Assembly: GCF_037977385.1 (NCBI RefSeq)
Contig: NZ_CP150277.1
Coordinates: forward strand, 868,001-932,000
Origin: Terribacillus sp. FSL K6-0262
GTDB taxonomy: Bacteria > Bacillota > Bacilli > Bacillales > Amphibacillaceae
Length of the DNA stretch: 64,000 bases
Direction: 5' to 3'
The notes under the pieces are model-generated. The model made no database searches. It was given only the letters and a program-made list of their open reading frames with translations, and was not told the origin of the DNA. This document shows positions 37,575 through 46,915 of this stretch, piece by piece (the stretch's first letter is position 1; the number at the start of each line of letters is the position of its first letter). A program made the position numbers and the translations under genes.

Positions 37575-40500
37575 TTAAATTTTTGCTACAAGTCCCTTAA
37601 ATTTTTCATAATTCACTTTAACACCATCATCTAAATCAATTTCAATTTGCATGTCTGCCATATGATGTAACAACTCATCATATGCTTTTAATTCATCAAT
37701 TTTCTTTTCAAGAGATTTCAGTTCTTTATTAGCATTACTAATTTCCTTTTGTGTTGAATCCCCTTCAATGATATTAAGTAAATCATTCTTTTCTGCATCT
37801 AGGCGAATCTGATAGTCATGTAAATAATCTGTTCGGATACGAGACAAAGTCGTTTTGTCATAACGGTGCATATATATTAGACAATTAAACGCCTTCTCTT
37901 TGCCTGAGGTAAACAACCAATAAATTGGTTGCTTATTGTAGCTTTTTACATGTTCTTGATAGAAGTCTTCCAAAAAGTAACGTCGTAACGTTTCTTTAGC
38001 CGTTTCGCCCTTCTTTCTGCCAAGTGCATTCGCTACAAAATCCAAATTCTCATTAAGAGTTTTCTCACCAAAAGAAATACGAACAAATTCTACAAATCTA
38101 GTTACAATATCGTCATCAAAATATGCTCCTGAAAGTATCGGAAGTATATTGTCCTTGTCAGCAGAAAATGTCTTGTATTGTGAAGTGTCAAATTCACCAC
38201 CAGCATAAATAAGACCTTCTTTGTCTAACGAATAACGACCAAATGTGCATCCAATTACATACGAGATGAAACTCTTTATATCACGTTCCAAATCTGCTTT
38301 TTGTACGCTAATATCCTTTTCCTCAACTTCAGGAGTAACTTCATCATTTAATCCATATACATTAATAAAAATTCTATTTATTTCTTCCTCGTTATATTTT
38401 AATTTTGTAAATATCTCATCGGTTAGGTAATTCCATTGTTTGAAAGACTCCTCTATACTCCCAGTTTCTTTGTAAGTAATTAGAGGGTGTTGTTTAAATC
38501 CCCATGAACTCTCATAAGAATTCCAATCTCTTTCCGCAATTTTAATATTTTCTGCTACTAACTTTTCTACTTGTTGTTTATGAGACGGGTCAACTTTATA
38601 TGGAATTAGACCAATTACGCCACAACTATAGTTAATAGTAGGATTGATAACATTTAAAATTTCTTGAACCACTTTTGTATTTAACAGTCCTAATACATAT
38701 AATCCTGATTCATCATCTTCTTTAAAGTACAAGCAATTAGAAGCAGTATCTAATATGAATCCCTTCTCAAAATATCTTGCAGAGAATTTATATGAAGTAA
38801 CTAATGTCCATGAGATATGAGGTTGAAAGAAATACTGGGGGCTCCTTACAGCCGACTTCGGATTCTCCTTTATTTCCTTTCCATCATCTTCCCACAAAAC
38901 AATTTGGTTTTTATTTCCATACCACCTTCTAAAAGTTCCACCCTTATCAAGAACTCCCCATTTTTTATTGCTTTCTATGAAGTCTTGAGAACTCGAAGCG
39001 TCGAATTTGATTTTATTAATATTTACCTCATACCAATCTCTAATATACCTCTTCCCATCTCCTGAGGACATTCCGAATTTTGGAATAAACTCTTCAGATA
39101 TACCATCGTTCTCAAGAAATATATCAGTAAATTTATTAGTTACCCAATATGCAATAGGGTTCCCAGGAATTTTACAGAAATCTTTTTGCTTAGCAGTATG
39201 ATGTCCAAGATTTTCAAAAAACCATTTTTCTTTTTGTTCAATACTATCTACCGCACCTTGTTTTATAAATAGTCTTCTATAAACACCTTGGTAATTATCA
39301 ATATGGGCCTTTGAGATAACAAAAGTGGTTGTTCCAAAATCAGACCCAAATACGCCTCTTCCCAGATGTATCATATTTATAAAAGTATTATTACTTATTA
39401 AATTTTCCCGTAACTTTTCATAACTTTGAATGAACATCCAAACCGGAATGTTAATCATAGATATATAACCTGTATTTTTACATAATGAAAGTGATTTTTC
39501 CATCAATACCGTACTCAAATCAGACTTTGTATTTGGATAGTTACTTTTTAGATACTTTGTAAGTTTTGTGTTCATTCCTTTACTTCCCATATACGGGGGA
39601 TTTGTACAAACAACGTCAAATTTATGACTTAAAATTAATGATTGCTTTAGTAATGAAGGCAAATTCATCTCAACTTTTTGTTTATCAATCATTTCAACTA
39701 GGTCTACCTGTTCATTAACATACTCATTAAATCGGTGTTCAAGTAAATCATATTCAAAGAGATCTATTTCCAATATCGAACCATATTCTTTAGCATCTAT
39801 GAAGGCATCACGAATGGAAAAAAGGTTATCTCTAATTTGATAATTATCTCTAGCAACATTTAAAATCATTTCGTCTGTTAACCAATTACTTTCTTGAATT
39901 GCATAAACATTTGGTTGAATTGACTTTCTAAATATCCTTCTTGATTTTCCCCTAGCTTTCATCATTACTGCAAAAGAAGCCAATTGTGCTGCTCGATTGT
40001 CCACGTCCAACCCAAATAAATTTTTTTCTATAATTAATTGTGGAATTTCACTTTCCACATATCCTTTTTCAAGGTACATATCATAAAAAACATCGAAAGC
40101 ATATACAAGTATGTGTCCACTACCGCAGCATGGATCAAGAAAGGTTATTTCTTCAGGATTAACATTCTTATAACGGATTTCTTCTAGTTGTTTAATTACA
40201 TTATCTTCTTGTTCTGCATCATCCAAATAATGCCTCCATTCTGTTCTTAGATGACTACCAGGATAACTCTCTATCCAAATACGTCCCAGAGAGTTCTCGA
40301 CCATGTATCGGACAATCCAATTAGGAGTAAACAACTGAGTTGCAGCAGGAAGTGTGTCCTTTGTTATTTTGATATTTTTTTTAAGATTAGCAAAAACTTG
40401 GTCCTTCTCCTCCGCAATATAATACTGATAAAGCCATCCAATCACTTCAATTTCCTTCCAGTTATCTTCAGGTATAACTTCAGTATTTGTCATATGTCGA

Positions 40501-41066
40501 ACAAATGAATCCGTAGCAAGAAGACCTTCTGGAAACAGGATTTCTGTATAATCATCAATTGTTTCAAACATAAATGGCATATAACGATTTAGGTCATTAC
40601 AATGTTTTATTATAAGATATTTAAACAATTCCTCTGAACTGTTATTCATTTTTAAATCATATATATATTCCTTGTCCAAATCTAAATCTAATGACAGTGC
40701 TTCTTTCAGCATATCTGGCTCTATACTGTCTGCATTAGTAGATGAAAGCACCCTTACTTTCGTTGGTAAATAATCATTTACCTCCATATAGCGTAAGGCA
40801 GTGAAACGGTTAAACCAAGTATAGGCAACCTCCTCCATAACTCGCTTGAATCCAATTTGACCAATGCGATCAATCAACCTATCTCTTTGAATCTTTTCTT
40901 CCTTTGAAAGCTGTCTGCCATCTATAAAGATGGCATCTGAGCTTTCAATGTCTGCTTTTTTTATGTTATCTTCTGTAATTCCTATCTTCATTGCTCTTGC
41001 TTCGACCTTTTTCAATAGCTCTCTTCGTGCATTCGTAGCAAAAGTCTTGAGTGCAGTTTTATTCAT
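37575..41066 (-). CDS. pglX: BREX adenine-specific DNA methyltransferase PglX
   Basis: 1163 aa, intact. SAM motif I is DPCCGSGH (about 311-318), and the catalytic NPPY is at about 489-492 in DVVCTNPPYMGSKG, giving N6-adenine methylation. The C-terminal 300 residues form the recognition region, ending in a coiled coil (NANKELKSLEKKIDELKAYDE). It marks self DNA so BREX does not act on it. The ATG at 41066 (MNKTALKTFATNARREL, the family start) has GGGGTG eight bases upstream, so I prefer it over the start at 41096 that overlaps brxC. The recognition site cannot be read from sequence. Confidence 0.93.
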   Translation of the reverse strand: MNKTALKTFATNARRELLKKVEARAMKIGITEDNIKKADIESSDAIFIDGRQLSKEEKIQRDRLIDRIGQIGFKRVMEEVAYTWFNRFTALRYMEVNDYLPTKVRVLSSTNADSIEPDMLKEALSLDLDLDKEYIYDLKMNNSSEELFKYLIIKHCNDLNRYMPFMFETIDDYTEILFPEGLLATDSFVRHMTNTEVIPEDNWKEIEVIGWLYQYYIAEEKDQVFANLKKNIKITKDTLPAATQLFTPNWIVRYMVENSLGRIWIESYPGSHLRTEWRHYLDDAEQEDNVIKQLEEIRYKNVNPEEITFLDPCCGSGHILVYAFDVFYDMYLEKGYVESEIPQLIIEKNLFGLDVDNRAAQLASFAVMMKARGKSRRIFRKSIQPNVYAIQESNWLTDEMILNVARDNYQIRDNLFSIRDAFIDAKEYGSILEIDLFEYDLLEHRFNEYVNEQVDLVEMIDKQKVEMNLPSLLKQSLILSHKFDVVCTNPPYMGSKGMNTKLTKYLKSNYPNTKSDLSTVLMEKSLSLCKNTGYISMINIPVWMFIQSYEKLRENLISNNTFINMIHLGRGVFGSDFGTTTFVISKAHIDNYQGVYRRLFIKQGAVDSIEQKEKWFFENLGHHTAKQKDFCKIPGNPIAYWVTNKFTDIFLENDGISEEFIPKFGMSSGDGKRYIRDWYEVNINKIKFDASSSQDFIESNKKWGVLDKGGTFRRWYGNKNQIVLWEDDGKEIKENPKSAVRSPQYFFQPHISWTLVTSYKFSARYFEKGFILDTASNCLYFKEDDESGLYVLGLLNTKVVQEILNVINPTINYSCGVIGLIPYKVDPSHKQQVEKLVAENIKIAERDWNSYESSWGFKQHPLITYKETGSIEESFKQWNYLTDEIFTKLKYNEEEINRIFINVYGLNDEVTPEVEEKDISVQKADLERDIKSFISYVIGCTFGRYSLDKEGLIYAGGEFDTSQYKTFSADKDNILPILSGAYFDDDIVTRFVEFVRISFGEKTLNENLDFVANALGRKKGETAKETLRRYFLEDFYQEHVKSYNKQPIYWLFTSGKEKAFNCLIYMHRYDKTTLSRIRTDYLHDYQIRLDAEKNDLLNIIEGDSTQKEISNANKELKSLEKKIDELKAYDELLHHMADMQIEIDLDDGVKVNYEKFKGLVAKI

Positions 41067-41079
41067 CCATTTCACCCCA

Positions 41080-44000
41080 TTACTCAACAAACTCAATTTG
41101 TTTATTTTCTTTAATAATCTGTTTTAGCTTACTGGATAAAGCATTGATGTACTTATCGACATCATCTTCTGTAGTTAATGTTTTAACATTAACCAGCTTT
41201 GTTACTTTTACTGGTTGCTTTTGAATGGTCGGCTCTACAGGCGATATAGGAGGATCAACTACTTCACCATCAGGACGTTTTCTTTGTTCTTCTTCCTTTT
41301 TACGTTTCCATTCGGCAATTTCCCGCTCGATATGCCCCTCCATTTTTTCCTTGAAGCTGGTGCTTTGAGAAACTGTTGCGTCAACTTTATAAATATCTGT
41401 AAATGTATTTACATTAGCATTAAGTTCTTGATAGTAACGAGTTACTCGTTCTTTCGTTTCATTGGATACACCATATTGTGATGTCAATAATGATAAGTAA
41501 TCACTATCATCTTTTAGTTTTTTATGAGCATTTTCTCTCTTCTCATTAAGGACATTATTAATTTGTTCATCCATTGCATGAATAAGCTCTGGAATGTCCT
41601 TTATCTTTTTGTAAGGTATAGGATCCTGAAGAATAGACTGGAGCTTATTAATAAATCCTTCTACCTCTGCACCCATCAAATAAGATTTACTTTCATCATA
41701 TTTTCGTAAGGCTGCCAATCCATCATCAAAGATCTTTTTCTGATCAGTACCGAAGAAACTTTTGACATAGACGATGTCCTCTTCCCAATCAAGTAAGTCA
41801 TCTTCTAACTCCTTCAATTTATTGAAATAAGATACATTGTCTAAGCCACTGTGGAACTGCTCAAAGTATTCTAATCCTTTGTCAAGTAAGCTCATACCAG
41901 GATACTTTCTACCCTCATAACGGGCTTTGTACCCCTTGATTTCGTCTATCTGTTTTTCAACAAGTAGTCGAATGTCCTTCAATAGTCCATCTTCATCATC
42001 AGCTAAATCTGTTTTATTAAAAACATCCTTACAAATACTTTTAGCTGTTTTAATTAATTTTTCGTCAACTTTTACCCTCTTCAACACAATAGCTTTGTCG
42101 GCTTCCTGTGTCTTTGTAAAAATCGTTACAAGCGTATTAACATTATCTTCAGGTTCCAAGTATTCTGCATTATACCGAATTCGAATACGTTGTTCTTTTA
42201 ATAAATGTGCAATCATTCCTGCTATATCAAGCGTCTTCCAACCATATGGCTTATCTCCGAAACGGTCGAATAAAATTTTAATTCGTACCTGCTTTTTCAA
42301 GTCGTCTTGTAAGCTGATAAAATCAGACACTTCACGCTTTGCCAGCTCATTTGGATTTACCTTCAAAGTTTCTTCAAAAGACAATTGTTCATCATCTGAA
42401 GCAAGGATTGAAATTAAGGCCCTCTCATTATCTAAGTGTTCCTTTACATAACTGAGTTTTGTATAGACATTATCGACTAACATCGTAAAGGCAACATTTA
42501 TTTTCTCACGAACAGTCGCTCCTTTAATTTCTACCTTATCCCCATTAATAAAGAAGGCACTATCTTTAATTGCATCCTCTAAAAGCTCACGAACCCTTCT
42601 TCTACGTTCACGAACTTCCGCTTGTTTATTATTCAAGATATTTTGAATGTTCTCAGGAAGTTGCGTAATATTCGTTTTCTTACGGAATTCCTCAATACGC
42701 AACGCTTCCCCAATTTCCTCGATATAGGCCTCATTACCACCAAGTTTAATGATCATTTCCCCATTACCCGAAGTCATCATCATTAATTCTTGCTCGGACT
42801 TTTGGTAATGATCTGATAGTGGAGAAAGAATTTGCATTCCTATATTGGATGTTTGGTTTCCATAGTTTTTCTCATCCATTTTCTGATTGTAGGCAAATGA
42901 GTATTCACTGTTGTAACGGAAACGCTTTTCATCATATACGTCTTGGAAAATATAGTTTGCTAACTCCCGCTTAACAATGTCCTCATCTATATTTAGGGAT
43001 TTGATTTCTCTGTTAATGTCTTGCTCGTCATCTGTTAAAAAGATAAAATTATCCCCATTTTTCTGTACCAACGTTTGGGAAATTAGCTTACGTAAAGAAA
43101 CTTTAATTTTCTCTTTAAGCTGTAACTTATCCTCATCAATATGAGTAACCATTAGAGTAGCAATATTATCGAGATTTGCTGGCAGTTCTTTTACATATTT
43201 AATCATGAATAGAACCTTTAATAGATCAATGTTAAAATCATCATCTTTTAGGGCTGGATTTTCATAGGCACCTTCGATAACTCTTGAAATGGATGGATTC
43301 AAAAATTCCTTTATCGTGTCATAAAAGGCATAGAAAGGTATAAGTGTACCTTCTTCAGAATTCTTATATTGAAGACCAGCTTCTTTAAATGCTGATAACA
43401 TGGAGCGTTCCCCTTCAGATAAATGCTTACCAGAAGAACCATGTTTCCTTACTTGCTCAAAAACGTTTTGTAACAACTTAAATTGATAAGGCATGAAAGG
43501 ATACACATCTGCGAATTCCTGTTCATTATCAAACCCACGTAAATCCGCTGTGCTTTCTCTGAAACTAATTAGATTCTTTAAAATAGCACTTTTTTCAGGA
43601 TAAAGAACCTTCAATTTGTCATTAGCAAAATCCTTTTTCAAAAGGATACGCTTTTTGATAACTTCATCAACCGAGATGGATGATAGAGAGAGTCTTGTAT
43701 CGAATCGCCCTTGGATACGGGAGAAGTCATCACCTTTAACTTTAATTATGCTATCAATACTCTCTTGAGAAGTAACCATAATCCAAACCTTACCCTTACA
43801 GTGGGTTCCAAGGTCTTCAGCCACTGTCTGCAAATTCAACATCAAACTACGGTTATCACCGATGTATTGGCCGATCTCATCCACTAGGAAAATAAGGTGA
43901 AAGTTTTTCCCCTTACTATTGATGTAATCATTTACGTCTTTCGCAAACTTTTCGATACTAATTTCGAAATTATTTACACCATTCTCAAACCAATTTCGAG

Positions 44001-44664
44001 CAGACTCTTCCGTCATATCAGTTACTTTCGTTAAGGCACCAATGACAAAATCTGCATCAAAGTAAAAACTATTACGACGTTCTTCCCATGCTTCACCAGC
44101 CAAAGACTTAAATTCCGCTTTAAATTCCTCATAGACTCCCTGTTTATCTAGGTACTTCTCCATCTCAGCTACTCCAGGTATATCTCCGAAGTAGCCACGA
44201 TGCTCATAAAAAACCTTCATGAAGACACGGAGAATTGCGTCTTCTTTTGATTTGTTATCGAGTGAACCTTTTGAATCTATGTTGAACAGAATGACTTCTG
44301 TTTCCACATCAGCCGTTCTTTGCATATTCGCATATACAAGAGGGTCTTGTACTTTTTCTTGAAAGAAATCTATTGCTTGTTTACCTTTCACCTTCTTATT
44401 TTCAAGTAAGTAAGCAAGGATCTTTAGAAAGTGTGATTTACCAGAACCAAAGAATCCAGAAATCCAAACACCCATCTTATCTGTTACACCATTAATCCCT
44501 TTTTGATAATTCTCATAAAACTTAGAAAGGTGTTTTTGCAGCTCACGGGTAACAACATACTCGTCCAATTCCTGATAAATATTATCTTCATCTTGTTGAG
44601 CTACTTTAATGACTCCACGAATATCACGTTCAATGTCTTTTTGAAACATATCTTTAATAATCAT
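41080..44664 (-). CDS. brxC: BREX P-loop ATPase BrxC
   Basis: 1194 aa (DUF499/PglY type). Walker A is GFFGSGKS at 70-77, and a Walker B-like LIFLVDEIGQYIGDN is near residue 265, followed by the sensor IMVTSQESID. A long charged C-terminal region with coiled-coil stretches (ERRRRVRELLEDA, EWKRKKEEEQRKRPDGE) follows. BrxC is essential for BREX and is thought to energise assembly on phage DNA. GGGGG lies before the ATG, 20 bases after brxB. Confidence 0.93.
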   Translation of the reverse strand: MIIKDMFQKDIERDIRGVIKVAQQDEDNIYQELDEYVVTRELQKHLSKFYENYQKGINGVTDKMGVWISGFFGSGKSHFLKILAYLLENKKVKGKQAIDFFQEKVQDPLVYANMQRTADVETEVILFNIDSKGSLDNKSKEDAILRVFMKVFYEHRGYFGDIPGVAEMEKYLDKQGVYEEFKAEFKSLAGEAWEERRNSFYFDADFVIGALTKVTDMTEESARNWFENGVNNFEISIEKFAKDVNDYINSKGKNFHLIFLVDEIGQYIGDNRSLMLNLQTVAEDLGTHCKGKVWIMVTSQESIDSIIKVKGDDFSRIQGRFDTRLSLSSISVDEVIKKRILLKKDFANDKLKVLYPEKSAILKNLISFRESTADLRGFDNEQEFADVYPFMPYQFKLLQNVFEQVRKHGSSGKHLSEGERSMLSAFKEAGLQYKNSEEGTLIPFYAFYDTIKEFLNPSISRVIEGAYENPALKDDDFNIDLLKVLFMIKYVKELPANLDNIATLMVTHIDEDKLQLKEKIKVSLRKLISQTLVQKNGDNFIFLTDDEQDINREIKSLNIDEDIVKRELANYIFQDVYDEKRFRYNSEYSFAYNQKMDEKNYGNQTSNIGMQILSPLSDHYQKSEQELMMMTSGNGEMIIKLGGNEAYIEEIGEALRIEEFRKKTNITQLPENIQNILNNKQAEVRERRRRVRELLEDAIKDSAFFINGDKVEIKGATVREKINVAFTMLVDNVYTKLSYVKEHLDNERALISILASDDEQLSFEETLKVNPNELAKREVSDFISLQDDLKKQVRIKILFDRFGDKPYGWKTLDIAGMIAHLLKEQRIRIRYNAEYLEPEDNVNTLVTIFTKTQEADKAIVLKRVKVDEKLIKTAKSICKDVFNKTDLADDEDGLLKDIRLLVEKQIDEIKGYKARYEGRKYPGMSLLDKGLEYFEQFHSGLDNVSYFNKLKELEDDLLDWEEDIVYVKSFFGTDQKKIFDDGLAALRKYDESKSYLMGAEVEGFINKLQSILQDPIPYKKIKDIPELIHAMDEQINNVLNEKRENAHKKLKDDSDYLSLLTSQYGVSNETKERVTRYYQELNANVNTFTDIYKVDATVSQSTSFKEKMEGHIEREIAEWKRKKEEEQRKRPDGEVVDPPISPVEPTIQKQPVKVTKLVNVKTLTTEDDVDKYINALSSKLKQIIKENKQIEFVE

Positions 44665-44684
44665 CTAATTTCCCCCTATCACTT

Positions 44685-45251
44685 TTAATCGACTAATCGA
44701 AAAGCTCGGTAATAATTATCATCCTTAAATTTTCCAAACAATTGTAATGATTGCCCATCATATTTTCCAGGAAAAAACATGATAACAGGAACATTGTCCA
44801 ACACTTCTTGTAAGTTATTTAAAATATTGTGGGAACGAACAAATGGATAAACCTTACCTATTCCAGTGAGGAACACCACATTATAGTCTCCCATTTGTTC
44901 CTTAATTTTTCCTAGAAACACTTCTGGCTTAGCAAATGTCGTCATCGCTTTAAACAATTGATCTTTTCCTTGACGTTCTTCCATTTCAAAGATTCGGTCA
45001 AAGATCCTTTTATCCTTTGTAATTTCTAACAGCATCTTATACAAATCAAACTCAATAATTCTACGGTTCGATCCTTCATAACCAAATTCTTTCTTAATAT
45101 GCTTAATATAATCCCTTACCACAAGTTCATCTTGCGGCTCGTAGTCAAATACGTAAAAGCTAATTTCATTGCCAAGGCCACGTCCCTCTATGAACTTATC
45201 CTCTTTAATTTTCGGTATTATCTGATCCAATCTTGCATTCAAATTTGCCAC
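44685..45251 (-). CDS. brxB: BREX protein BrxB (DUF1788)
   Basis: 188 aa with the DUF1788 pattern: FYVFDYEPQDELVVRDYIKHI, then VVFLTGIGKVYPFVRSHNILNNLQEVL, VPVIMFFPGKYDGQSLQLFG and the terminal YYRAFRLVD. It is a BREX core protein of unclear molecular role, thought to contact BrxC and PglZ. It is 11 bases after brxA and 20 before brxC, within the operon. Confidence 0.92.
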   Translation of the reverse strand: MANLNARLDQIIPKIKEDKFIEGRGLGNEISFYVFDYEPQDELVVRDYIKHIKKEFGYEGSNRRIIEFDLYKMLLEITKDKRIFDRIFEMEERQGKDQLFKAMTTFAKPEVFLGKIKEQMGDYNVVFLTGIGKVYPFVRSHNILNNLQEVLDNVPVIMFFPGKYDGQSLQLFGKFKDDNYYRAFRLVD

Positions 45252-45262
45252 ATATTTACCCC

Positions 45263-45859
45263 CTACTCACCCATTGCACGTATATAACGAGCATCACCAA
45301 TTTGAGTGAGATGATTCTTTATCTGTTCATCAATGATTAGCCTGTCTAACTCTTTACCTTTTCTGGTTCTTAACATTCCGCTTTCATACAATACTTGCAT
45401 GTAAGCCCTTTTTAACTTTTCAATATTAATATCGCTCCAACTGGCTACCTTTTCACTTTGTTCCGCCTTAGAGGTGAAGAAGAGATTAATGTCCTTCTTT
45501 TCTATTAGATAGTCATTATTATGTAGCTTTTCCCCTATTACCTCATCCATGAATTCAAAGAATAGCAAATCAGTCTTCATAATGGCATATAGGTTAAGGG
45601 TTTTTCCCGTTTCAATGGAACCTTCTAACATTAAAGCAGCAAGTGTTTCATCAATAGCTTCTGCCCTTTTCATAACGGAAGATAAAGCTCTGTTGATTCT
45701 CCCTTGATTATTAAATTGAAACAGATTTTCTTCTTTTATTTTTTTTCTTATTTCATCTTTAGCTAAGCCCTGTTGTTTCAACTTTATAACCTGTTTCAAC
45801 TCAAAAAGTAAAAAGGATGCCCCATTCAAACTTGAAGAATATTCTAATTCCATTGTCAT
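45263..45859 (-). CDS. brxA: BREX protein BrxA (DUF1819)
   Basis: 198 aa. The DUF1819 features are YSSSLNGASFLLFELKQVIKL at the start and ARYIRAMGE-type residues at the end, with helical winged-HTH-like segments between. BrxA resembles NusB-like RNA or DNA-binding proteins in published work. Its ATG abuts the stop of the upstream small ORF (TGA then ATG), so the two are translationally coupled. Confidence 0.9.
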   Translation of the reverse strand: MTMELEYSSSLNGASFLLFELKQVIKLKQQGLAKDEIRKKIKEENLFQFNNQGRINRALSSVMKRAEAIDETLAALMLEGSIETGKTLNLYAIMKTDLLFFEFMDEVIGEKLHNNDYLIEKKDINLFFTSKAEQSEKVASWSDINIEKLKRAYMQVLYESGMLRTRKGKELDRLIIDEQIKNHLTQIGDARYIRAMGE

Positions 45860-46126
45860 TCAATCAAACCTTTCAGACAAGACTATTTTCCTATTTATTT
45901 CCAGTATCTTACCTACCACAGCTAACCGCCTTTTACCACATTGCTGCTGTACTACTTTTGTGAACTCATTGTCCTTTATTAGTTTTTCTTGATTATGTTG
46001 ATATAAATTTTTAATTCCATCTATTAGCTCATTCTCTTTTATCTCTTCCTGCCAATAGGAATCCACTAACCTATTCAAATCAACAGCCAAATCTCTCTGC
46101 GTACGGTAGAACAACTTCAATTCCAC
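45860..46126 (-). CDS. Small first gene of the BREX operon
   Basis: 88 aa starting at a GTG (46126) that has AGAGGTG six bases upstream; the GTG at 46135 overlaps the ribosome site. It reads ELKLFYRTQRDLAVDLNRLV and ends KILEINRKIVLSERFD, with no transmembrane segment. The stop directly abuts brxA, so it is part of the operon. I believe such a small protein occurs upstream of brxA in other Firmicutes (perhaps TIGR04540), but that is memory and unsure. Its role is unknown; position suggests a BREX regulator or accessory protein. Confidence 0.7.
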   Translation of the reverse strand: MELKLFYRTQRDLAVDLNRLVDSYWQEEIKENELIDGIKNLYQHNQEKLIKDNEFTKVVQQQCGKRRLAVVGKILEINRKIVLSERFD

Positions 46127-46162
46127 AGATTTCACCTCTACGATAAATCTTACTTAATTTTT

Positions 46163-46191
46163 ATTTTAGTCTTATTCTACTTGGAACTCAA
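46163..46191 (-). promoter_or_regulatory. Predicted promoter of the BREX operon
   Basis: On the minus strand TTGAGT, a 17-base spacer, and TAAAAT, about 37 bases before the first GTG of the operon. Four of six bases match at -35 and five of six at -10. Confidence 0.55.
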
Positions 46192-46753
46192 CGGAAAAGG
46201 TAGGCTTGTTTCACTATTTAAACTTTCTGTTAACATGTTCCCTTCAACTAAATAGAGAAAATATCCTTTTCAGTTTAGTACCACTAGAACAGCATATTAT
46301 TGAAACATGAATTAGCCTCAAACAATAAGAATATGTATACCCAGGTTAAATCCCCCCTTACTGACATCTGTTACTTTCATAATAAAGTATTACGGGGTAG
46401 AGAAGGGGTGGGGCGCAAAACCCAAATAACCGAAGGGAGGTCAAATGCTACACCTCCCCAGAATTTTTTTAAAAAAATTTCACCTATATTAAGGACTTTT
46501 ATACTAGTTATGTAGATTATTAAAGAATAATAGAGAAAAATTGAATATGTATTCGAATAGTGTTACTTCATTTCTTGATAAAATTGCAGAGCCCTTGACA
46601 CATTGTTTCATCACTTCTAAGCGAAATAGTGTCTATTTCTACTCTTAATTATAATTAATATTAGAAATCAGCTGAGATCACTACAAATCATTTACGAGAT
46701 ATTGTAGAAGAAACAAGGGTCTAGACCTCAAATAATATTTGGGGGAATTATCA
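46192..46753. other. Intergenic region between BREX and the recombinase, with G-rich tract and hairpin
   Basis: No supported gene. On the plus strand a G-rich run (GGGG, GGGG, GGGG within 46394-46413, then GGG at 46435) could form a G-quadruplex. It is followed by the terminator at 46435-46458. A short ORF at 46300-46515 crosses this structure and looks non-coding. Confidence 0.5.
46435..46458 (+). terminator. Terminator-like hairpin upstream of the recombinase operon
   Basis: GGGAGGT pairs with ACCTCCC across ten bases, followed by CAGAATTTTTTT. No plus-strand gene ends here, so it would end a leader RNA or small RNA, or insulate the recombinase from read-through. Confidence 0.6.
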
Positions 46754-46915
46754 ATGAATATCGAGCGAATTTTCAAAGAAGATACAAACATCACAATTCA
46801 AGATACTTTAAAATCCATGGTCAACGATATGATTGACAGTTTAATCAGCATTTACTATTCTCAAGATAAGGTGAACACTACTACATCTCATGTAGAAAGG
46901 AAAGATGTGGCATGA
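46754..46915 (+). CDS. 53-aa ORF translationally coupled to the recombinase
   Basis: Starts with ATG after GGGGG (nine bases spacing), reads MNIERIFKEDTNITIQDTLK and ends HVERKDVA. The stop TGA overlaps the recombinase ATG (ATGA), a hallmark of coupling. It is acidic and helical with no DNA-binding motif I can name. A small protein here could control recombinase level or directionality. Unrecognised, but the layout supports a real gene. Confidence 0.55.
   Translation: MNIERIFKEDTNITIQDTLKSMVNDMIDSLISIYYSQDKVNTTTSHVERKDVA
46881..46895. promoter_or_regulatory. Dyad just upstream of the recombinase start, shared with the left end
   Basis: CTACAT-CTC-ATGTAG is a perfect 6-3-6 palindrome, 17 bases before the recombinase ATG. 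The overlapping 15-bp word 46877-46891 recurs inverted at 23103-23117, next to attL. A dyad next to both ends fits binding of a directionality factor or repressor. Confidence 0.5.

Noticed and set aside
46300-46515. 71-codon ORF upstream of the recombinase
   Set aside because: It crosses a G-rich tract and a terminator hairpin, has no ribosome site, and its residues are not protein-like.
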